Of a stretch of DNA of 18,179 bases, positions 7,971 to 14,439 are shown piece by piece (position 1 is the stretch's first letter; each line of letters opens with the position of its first letter). The stretch lies in contig JAFGUR010000017.1 in the NCBI GenBank assembly GCA_016938425.1, forward strand, positions 1 through 18,179. Reading direction: 5' to 3'. Origin of the DNA: Fusobacteriaceae bacterium. Lineage in GTDB: Bacteria; Fusobacteriota; Fusobacteriia; Fusobacteriales; Fusobacteriaceae. Position numbers and translations under genes: made by a program. Below the pieces are notes generated by a model. The model had not been told where the DNA came from. It did not search any database and worked only from the letters and a program-made list of their open reading frames with translations.

Positions 7971-9461
7971 TTACATCATTTCTTTAATATCTTGTGCTAT
8001 AAATTGAGCTTTTGAACCAAATATAGCTTGAACACCATTTTGTCCAACTTTTAATACTCCTGCAGCACCTAATTTTTTAAGTTCAGCATCATCAATTTTA
8101 GAAGAATCTTTAACTTCTAATCTTAATCTTGTGATACAAGCGTCAACAGAAATTATATTTTCTTTTCCACCTAAAGCATTCAAAACTAAAACCGCTAATT
8201 CTCTTTGACCCAAGTTTACATTTTCTGATTTTTCTTCAACTTCTGCTTCTCTTCCCGGAGTAGCCAGATTGAATTTTCTTATGAAGAATCTGAATCCGAA
8301 ATAGTAAATAACTGCCAATACTAAACCTACAACTATTGCTAGAGGCCATTTAGTTTCAAATCCACCTAATCCCGGAACAATACCAAAAGCAGTAAAGTCA
8401 ATAGCTCCTCCAGAGAAAGTCATTCCGATTCTTACATCTAACATATTCATTAACATAAATGATAATCCCGCAAATATACAGTGAATTCCATATAATACAG
8501 GTGCAACAAATAAGAATGCGAACTCAATTGGTTCTGTAATTCCTGTCAAGAAAGCTGTTAAAGCAGCAGAGAATAGTAAACCTCCCGCAACTTTTTTATT
8601 TCCAGGTTTTGCTTCATGATACATTGCTAAAGCAGCAGCCGGTAATCCAAACATCATGAACGGGAATTTCCCTGTCATAAATTTAGCAGCATTTTGATAT
8701 CCACCGTCTACCGAGAATGATTTTACACCATCTTTTAGCATTGCAAACCAAATTGCATTATCCCCTTGGATAACAGTTCCGGCAGCATTTGTATATTCAC
8801 CGAATTGGTACCAGAACGGTGAATAGAATATATGATGTAATCCAAATGGTATTAATGATCTCTCAATTACTCCAAATATAAATGTTGAAATATTAGTATT
8901 GCTTCCGTTAGCTAAACCTGATAAAGCAGCTAGTGCAGCTTGAACCGGTTGCCAAATATAAGGCATTGCCAATCCAACTATGAAAGCTGTAACAGCAGCC
9001 ATAATAGGTACTAATCTTTTTCCTGCAAAGAATCCTAAGTATGAAGGTAATTCTGTTTTATAGAACTTATTGTAACATATAGCCCCTATAATCCCTGCTA
9101 TTAACCCTCCGAAAACTCCTGTTTGTAATGTAGGAATCCCCATAACAGTAGCAAATGCTTTACTTCCTTCAGCTATTCCCGCCGGAGCATCAGTAACAAT
9201 TCCCATAACAGTATTCATTATTAACATAGCAACAATTGCAGCCAATCCTGCAACACCATCTCCACCAACTAACCCAATAGCAGCTCCAACAGCAAATAAT
9301 AGAGGTAGATTACCAAATATTATGTCTCCTGAACTCGCCATTAATTTCGAGTTAAATACGTTAGGTTGACCAAAAGCCAAAAATAATCCTGCTGCAGGTA
9401 AAATTGCAACTGGCGTCATTAAGGCTTTACCAATTTTTTGAACTTGTGCAAATAGTTTCAT
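7971..9461 (-). CDS. ptsG: PTS sugar transporter EIICB, glucose type
   Basis: The protein imports a sugar and phosphorylates it with phosphate passed from PEP via HPr and an EIIA. An N-terminal EIIC membrane domain covers about residues 1-395, with the conserved GITEPIEF motif around E310 that contacts sugar. A linker (TPGRE at 401-405) leads to a C-terminal EIIB domain (about 418-496). Its phosphorylated cysteine is C442 in DACITRLRL, followed by KKLGAAGV and GVQAIFGSK. These match E. coli PtsG closely in sequence and order. A maltose- or N-acetylglucosamine-specific relative cannot be excluded. No EIIA domain is fused or encoded nearby, so it needs one in trans. I chose the ATG at 9461 (496 residues), not the in-frame ATG at 9488. 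A perfect AGGAGG lies between the two, 7 nt before the downstream ATG, and none precedes the upstream one. It is monocistronic, with its own promoter at 9502-9530. Confidence 0.88.
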   Translation of the reverse strand: MKLFAQVQKIGKALMTPVAILPAAGLFLAFGQPNVFNSKLMASSGDIIFGNLPLLFAVGAAIGLVGGDGVAGLAAIVAMLIMNTVMGIVTDAPAGIAEGSKAFATVMGIPTLQTGVFGGLIAGIIGAICYNKFYKTELPSYLGFFAGKRLVPIMAAVTAFIVGLAMPYIWQPVQAALAALSGLANGSNTNISTFIFGVIERSLIPFGLHHIFYSPFWYQFGEYTNAAGTVIQGDNAIWFAMLKDGVKSFSVDGGYQNAAKFMTGKFPFMMFGLPAAALAMYHEAKPGNKKVAGGLLFSAALTAFLTGITEPIEFAFLFVAPVLYGIHCIFAGLSFMLMNMLDVRIGMTFSGGAIDFTAFGIVPGLGGFETKWPLAIVVGLVLAVIYYFGFRFFIRKFNLATPGREAEVEEKSENVNLGQRELAVLVLNALGGKENIISVDACITRLRLEVKDSSKIDDAELKKLGAAGVLKVGQNGVQAIFGSKAQFIAQDIKEMM

Positions 9462-9501
9462 AAATTTCCTCCTGTATCTTTTTTTCATAACTTACACCAT
9501 A

Positions 9502-9530
9502 ATAATACAACCTGTGTTGAAAAATGTCAA
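9502..9530 (-). promoter_or_regulatory. Sigma70 promoter of the PTS gene
   Basis: On the minus strand, TTGACA (9525-9530), a 17-bp spacer and TATTAT (9502-9507) give a near-consensus promoter. Transcription should start near 9495, giving a leader of about 35 nt, too short for an antiterminator RNA. The spacer holds the weak inverted repeat caac-ctgt-gttg (9508-9519), a possible repressor site. Confidence 0.8.
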
Positions 9531-9589
9531 TATTTTTATCAAAAAAAATGAGCCTTTTTTTATTTTTTTGTTTTTTTTTACATTCTTGT

Positions 9590-9618
9590 TTGACTATTCA
9601 TCTAATAAATAGTATGAT
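9590..9618 (+). promoter_or_regulatory. Sigma70 promoter of the transposase-like gene
   Basis: TTGACT (9590-9595), a 17-bp spacer and TATGAT (9613-9618) form a near-consensus promoter 30 nt before the ATG at 9648. It is divergent from the PTS promoter. About 60 bp of homopolymer-rich DNA (A8, T7, T7, T9) separates the two -35 boxes and may be bent. Confidence 0.8.
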
Positions 9619-9647
9619 TATAAGGTAATTTGAGAAAGGAGTACCCT

Positions 9648-10715
9648 ATGGAAAACGAAGATTTTTTAGCTCAAAAAAAATTAAAAATAATTGAGCCTTT
9701 TTTAAACAAAGAAAAAAAACTCAAAGAAATAGAAGAAGAATCTAATGTTTCCTATGCTACTCTTAAAAGATGGGTCAAGGCATACAAGGAAAGCGGATTG
9801 GAAGGGCTTAATAAAAAAGAACGTGCCGATAAAAACAATTATAAAAAACTGGAACCAAAAGAACTAGAAAAAATAAAAAAATTGTATGGAAAAAATAAAA
9901 ACCTGTCTATTTCGAAATTATATGAACAATATTCAACCATAACAGGAAAAATGAACATAAGTTATCCAACTTTTTATAGAATTATCAATAACTTGGATTC
10001 TTTTGTAAAAAACAGTTCCAAACCTTATATTAAAACTATAGAAGTTCCTGAATATTCCTACGGTATTTTTCAATATCCGGTATATTTCCCGTTCAACTTA
10101 CAAAAAATTTATTACATTACTCTCTTTTTTGAAATTTCTACTTTAAGAATTGTAAACTATTCTTTTGATAAAGAGCAAAAAACATTTAAAAAACTTTATT
10201 TATTTTTGAGAGAGAGTATTTTAAAAGAAGGGGTTTTTCCTAAAGAGATATTTTTAACAAATACTATTTTAGAAGTCTCAAAAAAATCATTAAGAGAATG
10301 CTTTTTCGAAACTTCCATAAGTTTTCTAATCGATGATGACTTTGATTATAGCGAGTTAAGACGATTTTCTCACTTTTTGGAACTGGATTTGTCTCACCAA
10401 TTTTATGGCAACAAAAACATTACGGAAAACGATATCTTTCAATTTTTAAATGCCTATATTTATATAGAACAAAAAGAAACAAGAGATTTGGAATTTTATT
10501 ATCAAAGGAAGTTAGATTTTTTCTTAACAAAGTCAATTAGAAAAGTGAACAGAAGCAGAATAAGACTTAAAAATTATATTTATTTTAGTGACGTCTTAAA
10601 AGATTTTGAAAATGAAATTCTAGAAATTAAGCATTCTCCATATAATGAAACAGCTATTATTGTTTATGAAAATAAAGATTTTATTTGTGAAGCATTTCGA
10701 ACCGATGAAATTTAA
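9648..10715 (+). CDS. Mu-transposase-like DNA-binding protein with degenerate catalytic core
   Basis: The product has 355 residues. One helix-turn-helix lies at about 22-45 (LKEIEEESNVSYATLKRWVKAY) and a second at about 84-115 (LSISKLYEQY...ISYPTFYRII), as in Mu/IS-type transposases. The middle (about 135-290) follows the outline of a DDE integrase core, but the acidic residues seem lost. The strand expected to carry the first Asp reads KIYYITLFFE (153-162), and the usual DNG-type position reads FLTNT (202-206). The C-terminus (about 298-350: RSRIRLKNYIY...L...EILEIKHSPYNETAIIVYENKDFICEA) matches the small beta-barrel of Mu-type transposases. I chose ATG 9648 over TTG 9630 because AAAGGAG (9636-9641) sits just before the ATG, inside the longer frame. 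A good own promoter, no partner ATPase and no IS ends suggest a domesticated DNA-binding protein, perhaps a regulator of the divergent PTS gene. That role is inference. Confidence 0.65.
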   Translation: MENEDFLAQKKLKIIEPFLNKEKKLKEIEEESNVSYATLKRWVKAYKESGLEGLNKKERADKNNYKKLEPKELEKIKKLYGKNKNLSISKLYEQYSTITGKMNISYPTFYRIINNLDSFVKNSSKPYIKTIEVPEYSYGIFQYPVYFPFNLQKIYYITLFFEISTLRIVNYSFDKEQKTFKKLYLFLRESILKEGVFPKEIFLTNTILEVSKKSLRECFFETSISFLIDDDFDYSELRRFSHFLELDLSHQFYGNKNITENDIFQFLNAYIYIEQKETRDLEFYYQRKLDFFLTKSIRKVNRSRIRLKNYIYFSDVLKDFENEILEIKHSPYNETAIIVYENKDFICEAFRTDEI

Positions 10716-10829
10716 AAGTTTGTAGAAAAAACTTGCCTGAAAGCAAAATTGAAATTACTCAAGTAAAATGAAAAAAGCAAAATCTCCGCCTTTTTCCTCG
10801 AGCAATTATCAATACTTCTACAAACTTTT
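10714..10829 (+). repeat. 116-bp segment bounded by a perfect 14-bp inverted repeat
   Basis: aaaagtttgtagaa (10714-10727, overlapping the stop codon of the preceding gene) is the exact inverse of ttctacaaactttt (10816-10829), and more T residues follow. Inside are a weaker stem, gaaaaa...tttttc, and the duplicated string aaagcaaaat. As RNA this would be a long-armed hairpin ending in a U-run, so it could terminate the transposase-like gene. As DNA it resembles a small non-autonomous element. No target duplication is visible. Confidence 0.6.
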
Positions 10830-10837
10830 TTTATTTA

Positions 10838-11040
10838 GGCTCTACTTAAAAATGAAAACACTTTAATTTTAAAAGTCTCCGAGTTTATTTCTAAAAAAAC
10901 GCACATTTTTTCGAAAAAAATTAAAAACTAAACACCTAAACCTCGGACTACGCGTCTACACCTCGTAAAAGTGACGTTTTTTGCGCCTACCTGGTGCTTA
11001 TCCTTTAAGAAATCCTTTCAGTATTAAAAATTATAATTTT
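10838..11040. repeat. Dispersed intergenic repeat, family B copy 1
   Basis: It starts ggctctacttaaaaatgaaa and is collinear with 17844-18052. The best stretch, 10921-11000, has about 16 mismatches in 80 against 17932-18011 by hand alignment (about 80% identity). Shared pieces include ggactacgc, the aaa.tgacg.ttttttgcg region and cttatccttta.gaaatcc. It contains no gene. It ends in the 18-bp AT palindrome taaaaattataattttta (11025-11042). From 11043 to 11115 I see only a weak tcaaggt...accttga inverted pair. Confidence 0.75.
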
Positions 11041-11115
11041 TAGTACAGAACATAGTTTCTCAAGGTAGGAAACTTTTGCAAAGCTTCTTTCACCTTGATT
11101 TCAAGAACAATTTTT

Positions 11116-12636
11116 TTAGTTGGAAACATCTGTATTCATTTCAATTATTTTTCGAAACTTTTCTTTTAAATAATTAATATATAAATAAGGATTCAACTCC
11201 TCTTTGCATATACTTTTTATCAAATCATCAGGATCCAAAAGCATTCCTTTTCTATGTATTTTTTCTCTAAGCCAATAATTTATAGGACCAAACTCGCCTT
11301 TTTCCAGAAATTCATCAAGTTTTATTTCTTTTTTCATTTCTTCTATTATTTGATTGGCATAAGCATTCCCCAGTGAATATGACGGAAAATATCCAAACAT
11401 TCCTCCGGCCCAATGGACATCTTGCAAGATTCCTTTTGAATCATTCGGAACATCAAGTCCAAAGTATTCTTTCATTTTACTGTTCCATATCTTAGGTAAT
11501 TCATCTACTTCTATTTTGTCTTCAAAAATCATTTTTTCAATTTCATATCTTAGCATTATATGCAACGAATAAGTCAGTTCATCTGCCTCTATTCTTATCA
11601 AACTGTTTTCGGGTTTATTAACCCCTTTATAAAACGCTTCTACCGAAACTTCTTTTATTTCCGGAAAAATCTCTTGTAAATTAGGGTATAAACCCTTTAA
11701 AAAATAATAGTTTCTCCCAAATAAATTTTCAAAAGTTCGCGATTGAGATTCATGCACCCCCATAGAAGCCCCTCCTTGGAGCATTGTTCCTTCCAATTCA
11801 GAATCTTGATTTTGCTCGTAAATTCCATGTCCCGCTTCATGCAACACGCTATATATAGACGAAATAAAATTATTTCCATAATAATGTGTAGTAAACCTTA
11901 CATTATTTGGTTCTATCCCCATACAAAAGGGATGTTCAGATTCTTTTATAAGTCCTTTATTTAAGTCAAATCCTATATATCTCGCAAGGTAATTTGAAAA
12001 AGCTTTTTGCCTTTCCAAAGGAATAGACTTAAATAAAAAATCTGTATTAATACTCTCTAACTTTTCTATGGTAGCCTTGGCAAAGGGAATTAATTCCTTT
12101 TTTAAAACATCAAAAAATTTATCAAGTTTTTCCACAGTCATCCCGAATTCTCCCTGCTCCAACAAAATATCATAGGGATGAACTTTAGGTTCCAATAATT
12201 TTATAAACTTTTTATTATAAAATATCAATTCCTTGAAATATGGCGCAAACAAAGAATAGTCATTCTTTTCTTTTGCTTCTACCCAAACGCTTTGAGCTTT
12301 GATTTTTAATCCTTCATATTTTGTCTGCAAATCTACCGGAATTTTTGATGCTCTATTATAAGCTCTATTTAGGAGAATTACTTGCCTTTTTTGAATCGGA
12401 GTTAAAGACTTATTATTCTCCGTAAGATAGTCTATCATTTCAATTGTATCTTTCGACACCAATAAATTCGTTATTTCTTTCGAAAGAAACTCTATTACTT
12501 GGCTAGTCTTCTCTACTGCTTTTGGAGGAAAAGCCGTCTCCGTTTCCATGTCCCAATAAATATTATTTAAACAATAATTGTAATTAATCACTTTTTCATT
12601 ATAGGCATTTAGCTGTTTTAAATATTTTAAGAGCAT
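11116..12636 (-). CDS. M32-family metallocarboxypeptidase (thermostable carboxypeptidase Taq type)
   Basis: A zinc enzyme removing C-terminal residues from peptides in the cytoplasm. Its 506 residues match the usual M32 length of about 500. The zinc site is HEAGH (266-270), with the third ligand expected at E296 in HESQSR (295-300). Other family blocks are all present: HPF (235-237), NNVRFTT (244-250), IRIEADELTY (347-356) and GGMFGYFPSYSLGN (411-424). No signal peptide is present. Its ATG follows the dinB stop directly (TAAATG, no gap), with GAAAGGGGA upstream inside dinB, so it is probably translated by coupling. The pairing with dinB has no obvious metabolic logic. No clear terminator follows. 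Confidence 0.93.
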   Translation of the reverse strand: MLLKYLKQLNAYNEKVINYNYCLNNIYWDMETETAFPPKAVEKTSQVIEFLSKEITNLLVSKDTIEMIDYLTENNKSLTPIQKRQVILLNRAYNRASKIPVDLQTKYEGLKIKAQSVWVEAKEKNDYSLFAPYFKELIFYNKKFIKLLEPKVHPYDILLEQGEFGMTVEKLDKFFDVLKKELIPFAKATIEKLESINTDFLFKSIPLERQKAFSNYLARYIGFDLNKGLIKESEHPFCMGIEPNNVRFTTHYYGNNFISSIYSVLHEAGHGIYEQNQDSELEGTMLQGGASMGVHESQSRTFENLFGRNYYFLKGLYPNLQEIFPEIKEVSVEAFYKGVNKPENSLIRIEADELTYSLHIMLRYEIEKMIFEDKIEVDELPKIWNSKMKEYFGLDVPNDSKGILQDVHWAGGMFGYFPSYSLGNAYANQIIEEMKKEIKLDEFLEKGEFGPINYWLREKIHRKGMLLDPDDLIKSICKEELNPYLYINYLKEKFRKIIEMNTDVSN

Positions 12637-13764
12637 TTACTTTCGCTGTCCCCTTTCCATTTTTTTTATTTTGTCTTGTAACTCTACTATTTTACTATTC
12701 TTTTTTATTTTATCCAAATCATTTAAACTTAGTTGTTCATTTATCTTTTCTTCCAAATTTGAAAAAGTAAAACCATAAAGTATTATTGCCTTGGTCAAAT
12801 CAATTTCTTCCAACAATTCGTTAAATATTGTCAAAAAATCCAAATAATTTTTCGAATAATGCTTTAGACTTTTGGATTTTTGCACAATTTCTCTGTTACT
12901 GTATCTTATTTTAATTGTAGCGGTTTTTGCAAAATAATTTTTAAATTTTAACCTTCTGTATACTCCTTCAAAAATTTTCTTCAAATTTTCCTTTATAAAA
13001 TCTTCGTCGTCAACAGGAAAATTCAGAGTAGTTTCATTTCCTATGGATTTATTTTGACGTTCTTTCTCTATGCCTCTGGAATCGACACCTCTAGCATTTT
13101 CATAGAGTTGTATCCCTCTAACATGACCCAATATCCCTTGAAGCTCCAAAAGACTCCTGCCTTTTAAATCAGAAATCGTATTAATTCCATATTTACTTAA
13201 TACAGCTTGTGTTTTCCCTCCTATCCCGGGTATTATTCTTATATTTTTATCTGTAATGTATTCCAAAAAATCTCTTTCGTTTCTCATAATGTAATATCCA
13301 TTGGGTTTGTTTATTTCCGAAGAAATTTTTGCAGAAAGTTTGTTATAGCCTATTCCGACAGAACAAGTGAGCTTAATTTTTTTATAAATTCTTTCTCTGA
13401 ATTTTTTTGCTATGTAGTCTAAATCCTTATATTTTTCATAAAGCTTCGTTATATCCACATAGCCTTCGTCAAGTGCTACAAACTCTACTTTATCGGATAT
13501 TTTATAAATTAGATTTTGAATTTCTTCTGCAACTTTCTCATATTCATCTTTACGACATTCCAAATATATTCCTCTTGGACAACGTTTCCTGGCTTCCTTT
13601 ACACTCATTGCCGAATGAAGCCCATATTTTCTAGCTTCATAATTGCAAGTAGTAACAACCCTTGTCCCTACTATTACCGGTTTTCCTTTCAAATGAGGGT
13701 TATCTCGAATTTCTATAGAAGCATAAAAAGCATCCATATCATAATGCATAATCACTCTTTCCAT
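12637..13764 (-). CDS. dinB: DNA polymerase IV (Y-family translesion polymerase)
   Basis: An error-prone polymerase that copies past damaged bases. The catalytic acids are D9 in HYDMDAFYASIE and D99-E100 in FVALDEGYVD. F13 sits at the steric-gate position. The fingers motif NYEARKYGLHSAMS covers 41-54, followed by CSVGIGYNKLSAKISSEINKP (134-154) and a helix-hairpin-helix thumb around IPGIGGKTQAVLSKYGI (178-194). The little-finger domain covers about 235-340. QLSLN (344-348) resembles the sliding-clamp pentapeptide QL(S/D)LF but is followed by about 27 extra residues, so it is not at the extreme C-terminus. The 375 residues are slightly more than typical. No LexA-type box is visible upstream. 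It is the first gene of a dinB-carboxypeptidase operon. Confidence 0.95.
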   Translation of the reverse strand: MERVIMHYDMDAFYASIEIRDNPHLKGKPVIVGTRVVTTCNYEARKYGLHSAMSVKEARKRCPRGIYLECRKDEYEKVAEEIQNLIYKISDKVEFVALDEGYVDITKLYEKYKDLDYIAKKFRERIYKKIKLTCSVGIGYNKLSAKISSEINKPNGYYIMRNERDFLEYITDKNIRIIPGIGGKTQAVLSKYGINTISDLKGRSLLELQGILGHVRGIQLYENARGVDSRGIEKERQNKSIGNETTLNFPVDDEDFIKENLKKIFEGVYRRLKFKNYFAKTATIKIRYSNREIVQKSKSLKHYSKNYLDFLTIFNELLEEIDLTKAIILYGFTFSNLEEKINEQLSLNDLDKIKKNSKIVELQDKIKKMERGQRK

Positions 13765-13845
13765 AATTAAAGCTCCTAAAAAAATTAAAAGGTTTCTGTA
13801 GACTGTATTTATTACAAATAGTGTTTACTTTATTTATCTAAAAAG

Positions 13846-13854
13846 ATTGTAACA
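13846..13854 (-). promoter_or_regulatory. Possible extended -10 promoter of dinB
   Basis: On the minus strand, TGTTACAAT (extended -10) lies about 80 nt before the dinB ATG, with a poor -35 (TGGAAT at 17-bp spacing). The leader between it and the ATG is AT-rich, and AGGAGC precedes the start. This is tentative. Confidence 0.35.
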
Positions 13855-13953
13855 CTTTTTTCCGAAAAATTCCATGTCTTTTCCGACAAAAAAAGAATTT
13901 GTGTTTTTTTATACTTATGTACAATTTATTTTATTTAAATACTTTAATTTTTA

Positions 13954-13962
13954 TGTTATTAT
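13954..13962 (+). promoter_or_regulatory. Probable extended -10 promoter of clpS-clpA
   Basis: TGTTATTAT (TGn plus TATTAT) has TTTAAA 17 bp upstream (13934-13939). Transcription would start near 13969, leaving a leader of about 170 nt before clpS. No CIRCE or CtsR-type heat-shock operator is visible. Confidence 0.5.
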
Positions 13963-13991
13963 ATAAAGAAGGTAACTACTAGGATAATTTT

Positions 13992-14081
13992 AACTTTGAA
14001 AAACAAAGTTCTCCATTGAAGAAAGAAGGTTCAGGTTAGATATGACTTAGCCCTTCTCCAAAGTGTTCTTTAAAAACTTTG
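13992..14081 (+). promoter_or_regulatory. Structured clpS leader with mutually exclusive pairings
   Basis: Three stems are possible: aactttg/caaagtt (13992-13998 / 14004-14010), agaagg/ccttct (14024-14029 / 14052-14057) and caaagt/actttg (14059-14064 / 14076-14081). aactttg occurs again at 14075-14081, so caaagtt at 14004-14010 can pair with either copy, which is a switch-like layout. The rest of the 375-bp gap between dinB and clpS is AT-rich and holds the two promoters. I do not recognise a known riboswitch, and the role is inferred. Confidence 0.35.
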
Positions 14082-14139
14082 TCTTATCGTTTACATAATC
14101 CGAGCAGATATAAAAAGAAGATAATAAAAGAGGTGATTT

Positions 14140-14439
14140 ATGAGTACAGAAATAAAAGAGAAACAAAATTTGAAAGAAATATTAAAAGAACCTAGTTTAT
14201 ATAACGTTATTATACACAATGACGACTATACCACTCAAGAATTCGTTATAGAAATCTTGGTTGAAATTTTTCATAAAAGCTTCAGCGATGCGGAAAGTCT
14301 CATGCTAGAAGTTCATAATTCCGGTGCTGCCGTAGTTGGATCTTATTCTTACGACATTGCTCTTACTAAGGCAAATCATGTTACAAGACTTGCCAGATCC
14401 CAAGGATTTCCCTTAAAAGTTACCATAGAGGAGGTTTAA
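14140..14439 (+). CDS. clpS: ClpS adaptor (N-degron recognition for ClpAP)
   Basis: ClpS binds proteins with destabilising N-terminal residues and hands them to ClpA for degradation by ClpP. The 99-residue product has the expected short flexible N-tail, then the core YNVIIHNDDYTTQEFVIEIL. NDD is at 27-29, equivalent to N34-D36 of E. coli, which holds the N-terminal amine. H59 in EVHNSGAA is equivalent to E. coli H66. The tail ...GFPLKVTIEEV is typical. GAGGTGA precedes the ATG. The stop is followed immediately by the clpA ATG (TAAATG), so the two are coupled. Confidence 0.96.
   Translation: MSTEIKEKQNLKEILKEPSLYNVIIHNDDYTTQEFVIEILVEIFHKSFSDAESLMLEVHNSGAAVVGSYSYDIALTKANHVTRLARSQGFPLKVTIEEV

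Noticed and set aside
9462..9488. Upstream ATG adding nine residues (MKKRYRRKF) to the PTS protein
   Set aside because: The strong AGGAGG is inside this extension and serves the ATG at 9461. The extension would also put a basic tail on a family that normally starts near the MKLFAQVQK region.
9630..9647. TTG start for the transposase-like protein
   Set aside because: Its first codons are the AAAGGAG ribosome site of the ATG at 9648.
13972..13986. A family A terminal repeat (gtaactactaggat) upstream of clpS marking another MITE
   Set aside because: No matching inverse end or target duplication is found before clpS, so it is at most a remnant or chance.
13765..14139. LexA, CIRCE or CtsR operators controlling dinB or clpS-clpA
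   Set aside because: None of the known consensus patterns could be found on either strand.
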